From an uncultured Eubacteriales bacterium (GTDB taxonomy: Bacteria > Bacillota > Clostridia > Oscillospirales > Oscillospiraceae): a stretch of 20,892 bases of DNA. The notes beneath the pieces were generated by a model, which had not been told where the DNA came from, did not search any database, and saw only the letters and a list, made by a program, of their open reading frames with translations. The stretch covers positions 1 to 20,892 of the forward strand of contig URNZ01000032.1 of the NCBI GenBank assembly GCA_900549405.1. The letters run 5' to 3'. Each line of letters opens with the position of its first letter. Position 1 is the first letter of the stretch. Of this stretch, positions 1 through 8,868 are shown piece after piece. The position numbers were made by a program, and so were the translations under genes.

Positions 1-51
1 TGGCGGAGTATGTCTATCTTCGCCGCCACTACCGGAAGAGGGGATGCCACC

Positions 52-1389
52 ATGGAACTTCAGCCGTCGCTGACCGTATCGCAAAAGCTGACGCTTACGC
101 CCGCCATGCGTCAAGCCCTGCGCTGTCTTCAGCTGCCCATCCCGGAGCTGTCTGAGCTGTTGCAGGAGGAGGCCCTGTCCAACCCCCTGCTCAACGCCGA
201 GCCCCCGGAGCACACCGCCGGAGAGACGTCCGCCCCAGAGATCCGGGAGGACAGCATCTGGCGTGTGGGCGGCCAGCGGGACCCGGAGGAGGACCGCACC
301 GACGACGAGCCCCGGGTGGCCCAGGAGCAGACCTTTCAGGAGTACCTCCACAAGCAGCTGGGCCAGAACCGCCTGATCGACAGCCGCCTGCGTGCCCTGT
401 GCGACTATCTGGTGGGCTGCCTGGACAGCCGGGGCTATCTGGACTGCCCCATCCCCCAGCTGGCCCAGGAACTGGGCTGTCCTTTGTCCGATTTAGAGCA
501 GGCCCTGTTCGCCGTGCAGATGCTGGACCCCCCCGGCGTGGGCGCCCGGGACCTGTCCGAGTGCCTGATCCTCCAGCTGGCCCAGGGGCCCTATTTCAAC
601 GCCCTCACCGTGGCCATTGCCCGGGACGGTTTAGATTTGCTGGCCGCCCAAGACTATAAGGGTCTGTGCAAAAAGCTGGGGGCCAAGCGCTCGGAGGTGG
701 ACCTGGCCTGCCAGGCCATCCGCTCTTTGAATCCAATCCCCTCCCGGGGCTTTTCCAGCGGCGCGCCCCTGTCCCTGTCCATTCCAGACGCCACCATCCG
801 CTGCGAACAGGGGCACGTCATCATCGAGGTGGACCACCACGCCCTGCCCAAGCTGTCCATCAACCAGGACTACGCCGACATGCTCCACAAGAGCGACGAC
901 CCGGCAGTGCAGGATTACATCAAGGAGCAGCTGGGCCGGGCCAGGGCCATGATAGGCAATCTCCAGGGCCGCTATGACACCCTCACCCGCCTGCTGGCCG
1001 CCCTGACAGCGGCTCAGCCCGACTACTTCCTTCACGGGGGCGACCTAAAGCCCCTGACTATGCAGCAGCTGGCCCAGGGCATGGGGGTCAGCGTGTCCAC
1101 CGTCAGCCGGACGGTGCAGAACAAGTCCATTCTGTTCAACGGCATGGTGGTCCCCCTGCGCAGCTTCTTCACCGCCCCCGCCCGCACGGACGGCCAGGTG
1201 TCCTCCCAGGCGGTGAAGCAGCGCATCCAGCGCTTTATCCAGGCGGAGGACCCCTCCGCGCCCCTGTCCGACGACGCGGTGTGCGCCGCACTCAGCGCCG
1301 CGGGCATCAATATCTCCCGGCGGACGGCGGCCAAATACCGCGCCGCCCTAGGCATCCCGCCTGCCTCCGCCAGAAAAGCTAGGAGTTAG
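52..1389 (+). CDS. rpoN: RNA polymerase sigma-54 factor (RpoN)
   Basis: Sigma-54 directs RNA polymerase to -24/-12 promoters that are opened only by ATP-driven activators. The N-terminus (LTPAMRQALRCLQLPIPEL) is the glutamine/leucine-rich region I that contacts activators. An acidic region II follows, then the core-binding domain, and near the C-terminus the helix-turn-helix (about VSVSTVSRTVQNK) and the RpoN box SRRTAAKYR at about 1315-1341, which reads the -24 element. The frame is open to the window edge with an earlier ATG at position 10, but ATG 52 is preferred: AGAGGGG lies 8 bases upstream and region I normally begins within a few residues of the start. The length from this start, 445 residues, is normal for the family. 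No sigma-54 activator gene and no convincing -24/-12 site was seen in the window. The stop codon lies inside the left arm of the inverted repeat at 1383-1442. Confidence 0.95.
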   Translation: MELQPSLTVSQKLTLTPAMRQALRCLQLPIPELSELLQEEALSNPLLNAEPPEHTAGETSAPEIREDSIWRVGGQRDPEEDRTDDEPRVAQEQTFQEYLHKQLGQNRLIDSRLRALCDYLVGCLDSRGYLDCPIPQLAQELGCPLSDLEQALFAVQMLDPPGVGARDLSECLILQLAQGPYFNALTVAIARDGLDLLAAQDYKGLCKKLGAKRSEVDLACQAIRSLNPIPSRGFSSGAPLSLSIPDATIRCEQGHVIIEVDHHALPKLSINQDYADMLHKSDDPAVQDYIKEQLGRARAMIGNLQGRYDTLTRLLAALTAAQPDYFLHGGDLKPLTMQQLAQGMGVSVSTVSRTVQNKSILFNGMVVPLRSFFTAPARTDGQVSSQAVKQRIQRFIQAEDPSAPLSDDAVCAALSAAGINISRRTAAKYRAALGIPPASARKARS

Positions 1390-1442
1390 GAGTGATGAGT
1401 TAGAAGTTAACCTCATCACTCATCTCTCATCACTCCTAACTC
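1383..1442. repeat. 17-bp inverted repeat between two convergent genes
   Basis: GAGTTAGGAGTGATGAG (1383-1399) is repeated in perfect inverted orientation at 1426-1442, with a 26-base loop. The loop holds another copy of CTCATCACT (1412-1420), so a shorter alternative hairpin (1392-1399 with 1412-1419) is possible. The left arm contains the rpoN stop codon, and the right arm encodes residues near the C-terminus of the amidohydrolase. The arms are not GC-rich and no T-tract follows, so it is not a typical intrinsic terminator. It looks more like a small dispersed palindromic element. Confidence 0.8.
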
Positions 1443-2621
1443 TTGAATCGCCAGCCAGGTGTGTAGGGCGGCGCCCAGGGGCAGCACGTCCTCGTTGAAG
1501 ACCACGGCGGGGTTGTGCATGGGCCGCCCGAACTTTGGGTCCTCCTGGGTCGTGCCCGCCCCCAGCAGCAGATAAGCGCAGGGCAGTTCATAGGTATAGG
1601 ACGCAAAGTCCTCCGATCCCATGCCCCCCTGGTCCAGGCGGATCACCCGGTCCGCCCCGGCGATGTCCTCCGCCCAATTGGCCGCCTGGTCCATCAGGGC
1701 CGGGTCGTTGCGCAGAGGCGGGGCCGAGGCCGGCTCCTCCACCAGGGCGCTGCCCCGAAAGGCCGCCGCCACCGACTCCGCCACCTGGCGGATGCGGTCC
1801 ATGAGCCGCTGAGACAGCTCCCGGTCAAAGGTGCGGATGGTCCCCTCCAGAACCGCCTGGTCCGGGATGACGTTGGGCAGCTGCCCCGCCTGGAACCGGC
1901 CCACAGTGACGACAGCGGGACTTTTGGCCGGGACCTCCCGGCTGACCAGCTCCTGAAGGGCCAGATAGATATGGGCGGCGATGTTGATGGGGTCCACCCC
2001 CGTCTCGGGCATGGCACCGTGGCAGCCCTTCCCCGTCACGGTGACGCGGAACAGGGTACACCCGGCCATAAACGTCCCCCGCCCGCACAGCACCATGCCA
2101 GAGGGCGTACCAGAGTTTACGTGGAGGGCAATGGCCGCCTGGGGCTTGGGGTTTTCCAGCACCCCGGCCTTTAACATGGCCTTGGCTCCGGTGAAGCCCT
2201 CCTCGTCGGGCTGGAACACCAGCTTCACCGTGCCGTTCAGCCGGTCCTGATACTTCCGCAGCAGGGCCGCCGCCCCCAGCAGCATGGCGGCGTGCATGTC
2301 GTGACCGCAGGCGTGCATGGCCCCGTTGTCCGCCTGAAAGTCCAGGCCGCTCTGCTCCCGTCCGGCTAAAGCGTCCATATCCGCCCGGAGCAGGACGCAC
2401 CGGCCCGTGTCCTTTCCGGTGATGGCAGTCACTAAACCGCCGCCCAGGGCCTGGGGCTGATAGCCCAGTTTTTTCAGTTCCCCGGCAATATAAGCCGCCG
2501 TGCGGGGCGTGGGGCTGCCCACCTCTGGATCGCGATGGATGGTCCGGCGGTAGGTCAGGATATTCTCCCGCTCCCCTTGCGCGGCAGCCAGAATGTCCTG
2601 GGCCGTAAGCGCTTGCTTCAT
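1416..2621 (-). CDS. M20 family metallo-amidohydrolase (M20D, hippurate hydrolase/aminoacylase-like)
   Basis: A 401-residue cytoplasmic enzyme of the M20D group, which hydrolyses N-acyl or amide bonds of amino acids (hippurate, N-acetyl-amino acids, auxin conjugates). Visible motifs are LRADMDAL (about 78-85), the metal-binding HACGHDMH (103-110, with Cys105 and His107), QPDEEG with the general-base glutamate pair at 140-141, GCHGAMPETGVDPI in the lid domain, and GSEDFASY plus MHNPAVVFNED at the C-terminus. The start is ATG 2621, preceded by AAAGGGGA. The frame extends far upstream to 3281, but that part overlaps the Hpt and kinase genes on the other strand and is spurious. The last residues (about ELGVMRDE) are encoded by the inverted repeat shared with rpoN. 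The exact substrate cannot be read from the sequence. Confidence 0.92.
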   Translation of the reverse strand: MKQALTAQDILAAAQGERENILTYRRTIHRDPEVGSPTPRTAAYIAGELKKLGYQPQALGGGLVTAITGKDTGRCVLLRADMDALAGREQSGLDFQADNGAMHACGHDMHAAMLLGAAALLRKYQDRLNGTVKLVFQPDEEGFTGAKAMLKAGVLENPKPQAAIALHVNSGTPSGMVLCGRGTFMAGCTLFRVTVTGKGCHGAMPETGVDPINIAAHIYLALQELVSREVPAKSPAVVTVGRFQAGQLPNVIPDQAVLEGTIRTFDRELSQRLMDRIRQVAESVAAAFRGSALVEEPASAPPLRNDPALMDQAANWAEDIAGADRVIRLDQGGMGSEDFASYTYELPCAYLLLGAGTTQEDPKFGRPMHNPAVVFNEDVLPLGAALHTWLAIQELGVMRDE

Positions 2622-2662
2622 AATTCTGTTCCCCTTTCGTGCATTTGGGATTTGTGAAAGGT

Positions 2663-2690
2663 ATTGTACCACGTTTTGCCCCGTTGGCAA
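2663..2690 (-). promoter_or_regulatory. Promoter of the M20 amidohydrolase
   Basis: On the minus strand, TTGCCA (2690-2685) and TACAAT (2668-2663) are separated by 16 bases, about 40 bases upstream of the ATG at 2621. A short inverted repeat, TTGCC-CCGTT-GGCAA (2676-2690), overlaps the -35 and could be an operator. No equally good promoter was found for the divergent Hpt gene. Confidence 0.55.
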
Positions 2691-2725
2691 CAGGGCGACA
2701 GCAAAAATATCAGGAGGTCCTCTTC

Positions 2726-3076
2726 GTGACGATAGAAGCGCTCTATGCCGCCGTGGGCGGCGACTATCAGGCCACCCTGCGGCGGCTGATGGTCCCGGAG
2801 ATCGTAGAGACCTTCGCCGTCCGCTATGCCCAGGACGCCACCGTGGACCGGCTCCACCGGGCCTTGGAGGCGGGCGACGCGGAGCTTGCTTTCCGCACCG
2901 TCCACTCCCTGCGGGGCCTGGCCCAGAACCTGGGCTTCCCCCGATTATATCAAGCCGCCGCCGTGCTGACGGAGGCCCTGCGGCCCAGGCTGCTGCCGGT
3001 GGACCCCGCCCTGATCGCGGCGGTAGACGACGCACACCGTCAGATTCTGAAAGCCATCGCCGCCTATCAAGCCTAA
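2726..3076 (+). CDS. Free-standing histidine phosphotransfer (Hpt) protein
   Basis: A 116-residue helical protein that would carry a phosphoryl group between receiver domains in a multistep phosphorelay. The Hpt signature is TVHSLRGLAQNLGF, with the phospho-accepting histidine at residue 60. The flanking helices and total length are those of a single Hpt domain and nothing else. The start is taken as GTG 2726 because AGGAGG (2712-2717) sits at good spacing. The frame continues upstream to an ATG at 2639, but that overlaps the divergent promoter region. The next gene is a hybrid kinase ending in a receiver, the natural phosphodonor. No response regulator with an output domain is nearby. Confidence 0.85.
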   Translation: MTIEALYAAVGGDYQATLRRLMVPEIVETFAVRYAQDATVDRLHRALEAGDAELAFRTVHSLRGLAQNLGFPRLYQAAAVLTEALRPRLLPVDPALIAAVDDAHRQILKAIAAYQA

Positions 3077-3162
3077 TGAAAAAGCCCAGCCTCTCATTCC
3101 CTCTCCCGCTTTTGTCCATCGGGGAGGAAAGGTCTGATCTTACATACAAAGGAGACCCCGGA

Positions 3163-4857
3163 GTGAATATCTTATCTGCCGCGCTCACCACGCTGAGCGC
3201 CTCTCCCGCCACGGGGCTGCTTCTGGCCGGGGAGCTGGCCGCTGCCGCCTGGATGGTGGAGCGCTTCGCCCGCCAGACCATAAAAATCCGAAAACAGAAT
3301 CAAGCCCTGGCCTATGAGCGGACCTTCTCCCGCGCCCTGTCCCGGCTGGATCACGAGGTCTATCTGCTCCTGCGCCGCAGCGACACCTTTCCCCTGTACG
3401 TCGCCGGGGACCTGCCCGGACTCACCGGACTGACCCTGGAGGATATGCAGCGGGACATCGCCTGCTTCTTCCAGCTGATGAGCGCCGCCGATGCCAAGAC
3501 CCTGCGCCGGATGCTGGAGAAGTGGGACCGCAGCGCCCCCCTGCGCATGAGCTTTCACAGCAAGCGGGAGGACCGGTGGCTGGAGCTGTGCGTCATGCCT
3601 GCGGAGAACAGCCGCTACACTCTGCTGAATCTGCGGGACGTGTCCGCTCTGCGCCAACAGCGGGAGGAGATGGCCGCCCAGCTGGAGGAGGCCCAGGCGG
3701 CCAGCCAGTCTAAGACCGAGTTCCTGTCCCGCATGAGCCACGAGATCCGCACTCCCATCAACGGCATCACCGGCCTGATGGCCCTGACCCGCACCCGCCT
3801 GGGCGGGTCCAACCCGGCGGCGGAGGAGTATCTGACCCGGGCGGAGGACCTGTCCCAGCATCTGCTGTCCGTCATCAACGACATTCTGGACCTGTCCCGC
3901 ATCGAGGCGGGCAAGATCGAGCTGGAGCAGAAGAGCTTTGACCTGTACGCCCTGGGCGACCAGCTGCGCAGCATGTTCCAGAAGACGGTGGAGGCCAAGG
4001 GCCTGCGCTTTGACCTGACCTTTAAAAACTTCACCGCCCGCTATGTGGTGGGCGACCAGCTGCGCATCACCCAGGTGCTGGTGAACTTTTTGTCCAACGC
4101 GGTGAAATTCACCAGCCAGGGCGAGATCTCCGTCACCTTCCGCCAGATGATGCTCTCTGACGACACGGTCAGCTTTATGGTGGCCGTGAAGGACACCGGC
4201 ACGGGCATGGACCCCAAGTTCATCAATTCTATTTTCCGTCCCTTCCAGCAGGAGGATGCCTCCATCGCCAAGCGGTTCGGCGGCTCCGGCCTGGGCATGG
4301 CCATCACCGACCAGCTGGTGCGGCTGATGGGGGGCGAGATCGTGGTGGACAGTATGCCCGGACGGGGCAGCACCTTCACCGTCTATCTCCACCTGCCCAT
4401 GGGCGACAGCCCCGCCCCCGTGGCAGCCCGGAAGGAGGAGACCGACGACTTCTCCTTCGAGGGCCGCCGCATCCTCATGGCCGAGGACAACGAGACCAAC
4501 GCCGAGATCGCCGTGTCCATCCTGGAGGAGGTCCACGGGGCCCACGTGGAGGTGGCCCACAACGGCCAGGAGGCGGTGGATATGTTCTCCGCCCACCCGG
4601 CGGGCTATTACGACTTTATCCTCATGGACGTGCAGATGCCCGTGATGGATGGCCGCACCGCCGCCCGGACCATCCGCGCCCTGCCCCGGCCCGACGCCAA
4701 GACGGAGCTGATCTTCGCCCTGTCCGCCGATGCCTTCTTAGAGGACGAGCGCCAGTCTGTGGAGGCAGGCATGAACGGTCACTTCTCCAAGCCCGTGAAT
4801 TATGACAAGCTCCGCCGCTGTGTGGGCACCTTTTTCAAAAGCAGAGAGGATGTTTAA
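3163..4857 (+). CDS. Hybrid sensor histidine kinase with C-terminal receiver
   Basis: A 564-residue kinase. Residues 1-45 hold one weak hydrophobic segment (about 17-31), so membrane anchoring is uncertain. Residues 50-165 look PAS-like (weak call), followed by a short coiled coil. The HisKA domain contains MSHEIRTPINGI with phospho-accepting His193. The ATPase domain has the N-box LVNFLSNAVKFT, DTGTGMD, and FGGSGLGMAI. The receiver (about 434-560) has the acidic pair Glu441/Asp442, phospho-acceptor Asp489 in LMDVQMPVMDG, and Lys543 in FSKP. The expected flow is His193 to Asp489 to the separate Hpt protein encoded 86 bases upstream. GTG 3163 is chosen because AAAGGAGA lies just before it; the longer open frame upstream overlaps the Hpt gene. 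The stop codon abuts the ATG of the next gene, indicating translational coupling. Confidence 0.92.
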   Translation: MNILSAALTTLSASPATGLLLAGELAAAAWMVERFARQTIKIRKQNQALAYERTFSRALSRLDHEVYLLLRRSDTFPLYVAGDLPGLTGLTLEDMQRDIACFFQLMSAADAKTLRRMLEKWDRSAPLRMSFHSKREDRWLELCVMPAENSRYTLLNLRDVSALRQQREEMAAQLEEAQAASQSKTEFLSRMSHEIRTPINGITGLMALTRTRLGGSNPAAEEYLTRAEDLSQHLLSVINDILDLSRIEAGKIELEQKSFDLYALGDQLRSMFQKTVEAKGLRFDLTFKNFTARYVVGDQLRITQVLVNFLSNAVKFTSQGEISVTFRQMMLSDDTVSFMVAVKDTGTGMDPKFINSIFRPFQQEDASIAKRFGGSGLGMAITDQLVRLMGGEIVVDSMPGRGSTFTVYLHLPMGDSPAPVAARKEETDDFSFEGRRILMAEDNETNAEIAVSILEEVHGAHVEVAHNGQEAVDMFSAHPAGYYDFILMDVQMPVMDGRTAARTIRALPRPDAKTELIFALSADAFLEDERQSVEAGMNGHFSKPVNYDKLRRCVGTFFKSREDV

Positions 4858-7800
4858 ATGCCCAAGCGTTCTAAAAACAGAAAACTGTCCCGCCAGGGAA
4901 AAATAGCGGTGCAGGCGGCGGCTCTGGGGCTGTGCGTCCTGGGCGGCTCGCTGATCCTGCCCAAAGTCGGCTATACGTTCCAGCCCGCCTTCGCCTTTTC
5001 CAATGTGCTGCGGCAGAACCAGATCATTTTCCCCGACCAGGAGAAGCAGTCCTCCCTGCTGGGCAATGGCGACGGCGCCTCCGACGCCCTCACCGAGGAC
5101 AAGACCGCCGACGAGGCCCGCCGCCCCGACGCCAACGCCGGGACCCAGGACAGCATCCAGCTGGACGGGACCGCGCCCGACGGCGCGGTGCTGCCCGACG
5201 GGGCCATCGCCCCTGACGACGGCGCGTCCACCGGCGGCACCGGCGGCATCGCCTTTCTGCCCGGCGGCAGCGGCGGGGACGGCACCATCGTCATCCCCGG
5301 CGGTCAGATCATCCCGCTCCCGGACAAAGACGGAGACGGCACCGGTGGGACCGGCGGCGGCTCTGTCCCCTCCACCCCCGGCGACCCCGGCAGCGTCACC
5401 CCCGGCGGGGGCGGCGGCTCCGATGGCGGCGGGGGCGGCGGCGCGGAGGCCCCTGACATGCCTGACACGCCTGTCGTCCCCGGTGACGGTGCGCCTGCCG
5501 CCCCGGATACCAACATCGACTATGACGATCTGCCCACCGAGGATTATATCAAGGGCGATATCTTCGACAAGAATACCGGCATCATCGATCCCGACACCGC
5601 CAAATACAACTACTCGCTGCTGGTCATCCAGGACGACATGGGTTTTCGTCCCAACCTGGCACATTTTTACAAGGGGCAGGAGATCACCGCCGCCGACTTT
5701 TTCCAGACCGCCGTCTTTCAGATCAAAGAGGGACTGGCGACCGGCGGCACCAACCAGGTCTACCGTGTCACCGACTTCGGGCCCAACTTCCGCATCGGCG
5801 AGTTTGATCCCGTAGTGTCGGGAGACTCCGTCACCGTCACCTTCTATTACCGCCTGAATCAGGACAGCCCCTGGCAGACGGTAGAGACCACCTTCCCCGT
5901 GGAGCAGTGCGAGGTGCAACTGCTGGTGGGCGACTATGACAGCGAGGGGACGCTGACCACCGCGGGCTATGGCAAGCCCGTCCGCCTGTACCCCAGCGGC
6001 CGGGAGGGCACCTTCGACCTGTCCCGCTACTTCTACCGGGCCCAGCCCATTCAGTTCTGGGGAGATGCCGCGGCCCCCATCTCCGAGCGCTCCATCGACC
6101 GCCTGTGCGTCGGCTGGGCCGCCAGCCAGGAGGATGCCGCCCAGGGCATCACGGTGGGGAATCTGTATGAGACCCGGCCCGACCAGCACGGACTGATCGA
6201 GCTCTATCCCGTATTCGAGGACGTACCCGAGGGCTTCACCGCCGAGCTGACCCCCAGGTCAGACTATTATCTGTCCGGCAGCCTGAACAATGACGAATTC
6301 TCCTTCAGCACCGATGCGTTCTACCAGGCCATCACCGAAATTCCCGGTGACGACAGCGTGGAGCTGCCCCGGGGCACCCAGGTGTTAAGCGCCATGGGCA
6401 GTGTGAACACCATCTCCATCCCCGACACGCTGCTGTACATGAGTTTCTCCGGCCTGGATGACGACAGCTTTCTCACCGTTTACGACGGCTATCAGGCCGA
6501 CCCGGGCAACGAGAAGTATGCCTCCACCGAGGACGGGCTGATGTATAACAAGGACATGACCCGGCTGCTGGGCATCCCTTCCCGCTTTGACAAGCCCATC
6601 ACAGTCCCCGCTGAGGTAAGCCAGGTGGTGGTGCCCCTGGCCCACTCTGTCCCATCCCTCATCTTCCTGGCCGACACCCCGCCCGCTGTCAATACTGAAC
6701 AGGTCTCCCTTTGGAATCGGCTCTACCCGGACTGGAACGACCCGAATTTCTGGACGTTCACCCCCAGCCCGATGGACATTTATTTCCCCAAGTCCGCTGC
6801 CGTGTCCTACTTTGCCCTGTTCAGTCAGGCCGCTTCCGACGGCGGCTGCAACCTGTATACCCTGGGTGAGACCGGCACCGAGGATTCCGCTCCGGTGAGT
6901 TTTGCGGAAAACAACGGCCTCATCACCTCCAAGGACGGAACGGTCCTCTACTCCATCCGCGCCACGGTCTCCGGCACCTGTGTCCTGCCCGAGGGCATCA
7001 CGACCATCGCCGACGGAGCTCTGTCCGACGCATGGGACCTGACCACCCTGGTCCTGCCCAGGAGCCTGACCGCCCTGGAGGAGGGCAGCCTGGTCGGCTG
7101 GTTCCGAAAGGCCCTGTTTTTGGGGGATACTCCCCCGGTGCTGGAGGGGGAGGTCTTTGACCTGTTCAGCCCGCCGGAGGTGCTGGTGCGCACCGAGGCC
7201 GCCGATGCCTATGCCGCAGCCTGGGGGGAGACCCAGTCCTTTACCGCCGCCGACTTCGGCGCCTATGTGCAGGACGGGTGGAGCTTCCTGCTCCTGCCCC
7301 AGGGGGACGGCGTGGATGCCACCCTGCTCCACGCGCCCACCGGTCTGACCGAATTCAACGAACACACCCTGGACGGCATTCTGCCCGACGGCGCGGTGCT
7401 GACCACCATTGACAAGTATGCCTTTGAGGGCTGCGAGAACATGACGTTGGCCGTCTTCCCCGCAAGCGTCACCGCGGTGAACGACTACGCGTTTTGGGGC
7501 TGCACCAGTCTGGAGGGCATCTTCTTTGCCGCCAGGGACAGCATCACCGTGTCTGACTGTGCCTTTTATATCGCGGATCGTCCGCTGAACAAGGGAAATC
7601 TGCGCTTTGTGGCCCTCCAGGCCCAATGCGCCTCTTTCTCCAGTTCCTTCTCTGACTACTATACCCCCTACTACTTTCCCCAGGACAGCACGGGCTATCC
7701 AGACCCCGGATATTACGGCAACATCAAATGCTATGGTCCGGGCTATCAGCTTGAGGAACAGGGCAGCGGTGCGATTTTGTACAGCGAGCCATCCCTTTGG

Positions 7801-8868
7801 AAGTATTCCGACCAGGACCCCGACCCCGCCGAGGACGACCTGACCCGGGTGCTGTGCGCCGCCACCACCGGCGTGTCCGGCGACATCGACCTGTCTGGTG
7901 TCATCTGGATCAACCAGAGCGCCTTTTATCAGTGCCCCAACGCGTTTACCCTGTCCAACGCCGATCATGTGTGGATCGTTGGGTATGAAGCGTTCCTCGC
8001 TTCCGGTCTCACCGGCGAGTTGGTCCTGCCCGACGTGCGGACCATCGGCAGCAGCGCCTTCCAGCGCACCGGCATCACCTCCGCCGACCTGAGCAGCCCC
8101 AAGCTGGAGGTCATCGACGACTTCGCCTTCAGCGAATGTACACAGCTGGCCGCTTTGACGCTGGACCTGGACAGCGCCCTGTCCGCCATCGGCTCCAACG
8201 CCTTCCAGCTCACCGCCCTCACCTCCTTCACTGTGCCCGCCAACGTGACCATGCTGGGCAACGACGTGGTCAGCGGCTGCCCGCTGAGTTCCATGACGTT
8301 CCTGTCCGCCGAAGCGCCCCATCTCAACTTCTATCACTCCAAGCCCATCTATCTGTATCAGAAGCTGGACAGCAATGAGAACGTCCTGGGCCCTGACCCG
8401 GACTTTCGGGTGGTGCTGGCCGGGGATGCCGCCGGGCACGAGATGGACTATCTGTTCGCCTGGCGGGATGCCATGTCCCCCTTTGACCAGGACCCCTATG
8501 AGACCGACCTGCTGGCCGGCGAGAACAACGCCCGCCAGGTGCTGGGGCTGGAGCGGGTGACGGAGATCACCCCAGACCCCAACGAGGAAGGACTGCCCGA
8601 GCTGCCCGCACTGCCGGAAATGCCGGAAATGCCAGAAATTCCGGAAATGCCCGAGTTTCCTGAAGGCTCCGCTGCGGGCGGCCAGGAGGAGCAGCCAGAG
8701 GCACCCGCTGCACCGGAGCCCCCCACTGAACCGGAACAGTCCGAAGGACCCGGCGAAGACAGCAAAGCCAATGAGACCGACCAAGACGAGAATACCGACC
8801 CGGAACAGCCGGAAAATGACCCGGATGAGGCTGATGCCCCGTCTGAGGAGGAGGGCGAACAGCCATGA
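4858..8868 (+). CDS. Large exported leucine-rich-repeat surface protein (BspA/LRR_5 type)
   Basis: A 1336-residue protein with a basic N-terminus (KRSKNRKLSRQGK) and a hydrophobic segment at about 16-35. AFA at about 45-47 is a possible signal peptidase site. In order: an acidic linker; a Gly/Pro/Asp-rich low-complexity stretch (about 120-205); an unassigned beta-rich region (240-350); a segment ending in LCVGWAA...LIELYPVFED that resembles Listeria-Bacteroides (Flg_new) repeats (about 355-456); LRR_5 units such as GITTIADGAL (about 707-748), TTIDKYAFEGC and VTAVNDYAFWGC (848-891), and a further block at 1005-1150 (IGSSAFQRTGI, IDDFAFSEC, IGSNAFQLTAL). A Pro/Glu-rich tail with PEM-type repeats follows. 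There is no LPXTG signal, so it may stay attached through the N-terminal segment or be released. It is translated immediately after the kinase and overlaps moxR by 4 bases. Function unknown; related proteins act in adhesion or binding. Confidence 0.85.
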   Translation: MPKRSKNRKLSRQGKIAVQAAALGLCVLGGSLILPKVGYTFQPAFAFSNVLRQNQIIFPDQEKQSSLLGNGDGASDALTEDKTADEARRPDANAGTQDSIQLDGTAPDGAVLPDGAIAPDDGASTGGTGGIAFLPGGSGGDGTIVIPGGQIIPLPDKDGDGTGGTGGGSVPSTPGDPGSVTPGGGGGSDGGGGGGAEAPDMPDTPVVPGDGAPAAPDTNIDYDDLPTEDYIKGDIFDKNTGIIDPDTAKYNYSLLVIQDDMGFRPNLAHFYKGQEITAADFFQTAVFQIKEGLATGGTNQVYRVTDFGPNFRIGEFDPVVSGDSVTVTFYYRLNQDSPWQTVETTFPVEQCEVQLLVGDYDSEGTLTTAGYGKPVRLYPSGREGTFDLSRYFYRAQPIQFWGDAAAPISERSIDRLCVGWAASQEDAAQGITVGNLYETRPDQHGLIELYPVFEDVPEGFTAELTPRSDYYLSGSLNNDEFSFSTDAFYQAITEIPGDDSVELPRGTQVLSAMGSVNTISIPDTLLYMSFSGLDDDSFLTVYDGYQADPGNEKYASTEDGLMYNKDMTRLLGIPSRFDKPITVPAEVSQVVVPLAHSVPSLIFLADTPPAVNTEQVSLWNRLYPDWNDPNFWTFTPSPMDIYFPKSAAVSYFALFSQAASDGGCNLYTLGETGTEDSAPVSFAENNGLITSKDGTVLYSIRATVSGTCVLPEGITTIADGALSDAWDLTTLVLPRSLTALEEGSLVGWFRKALFLGDTPPVLEGEVFDLFSPPEVLVRTEAADAYAAAWGETQSFTAADFGAYVQDGWSFLLLPQGDGVDATLLHAPTGLTEFNEHTLDGILPDGAVLTTIDKYAFEGCENMTLAVFPASVTAVNDYAFWGCTSLEGIFFAARDSITVSDCAFYIADRPLNKGNLRFVALQAQCASFSSSFSDYYTPYYFPQDSTGYPDPGYYGNIKCYGPGYQLEEQGSGAILYSEPSLWKYSDQDPDPAEDDLTRVLCAATTGVSGDIDLSGVIWINQSAFYQCPNAFTLSNADHVWIVGYEAFLASGLTGELVLPDVRTIGSSAFQRTGITSADLSSPKLEVIDDFAFSECTQLAALTLDLDSALSAIGSNAFQLTALTSFTVPANVTMLGNDVVSGCPLSSMTFLSAEAPHLNFYHSKPIYLYQKLDSNENVLGPDPDFRVVLAGDAAGHEMDYLFAWRDAMSPFDQDPYETDLLAGENNARQVLGLERVTEITPDPNEEGLPELPALPEMPEMPEIPEMPEFPEGSAAGGQEEQPEAPAAPEPPTEPEQSEGPGEDSKANETDQDENTDPEQPENDPDEADAPSEEEGEQP
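8614..8658 (+). repeat. Tandem 9-bp repeats encoding Pro-Glu-Met/Ile/Phe
   Basis: Five consecutive units related to CCGGAAATG encode PEM-PEM-PEI-PEM-PEF in the C-terminal tail of the surface protein. They are embedded in a longer Pro/Glu/Asp-rich disordered region. Near-identical units of this length can change in number by slippage, always in steps of three codons. Confidence 0.8.

Noticed and set aside
2593..3162. Upstream extension of the first kinase to 754 residues
   Set aside because: It overlaps the Hpt coding region in another frame and is Arg/Gly/Pro-rich. GTG 3163 has its own AAAGGAGA.
2622..3281. N-terminal extension of the M20 enzyme frame up to 621 residues
   Set aside because: It overlaps the Hpt gene and kinase start on the other strand, crosses the promoter, has low-complexity Arg/Pro/Gly composition, and the good ribosome binding site is at 2621.
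5655..5675. Possible -24/-12 sigma-54 promoter (TGGCAC)
   Set aside because: It lies inside the LRR coding region, and the -12 half does not match TTGC at the required spacing.
6385..8784. Long minus-strand open frame opposite the LRR gene
   Set aside because: A GC-rich mirror frame full of Gly/Val/Gln/His with no recognisable domain. The plus-strand frame has clear LRR motifs and a coupled neighbour.
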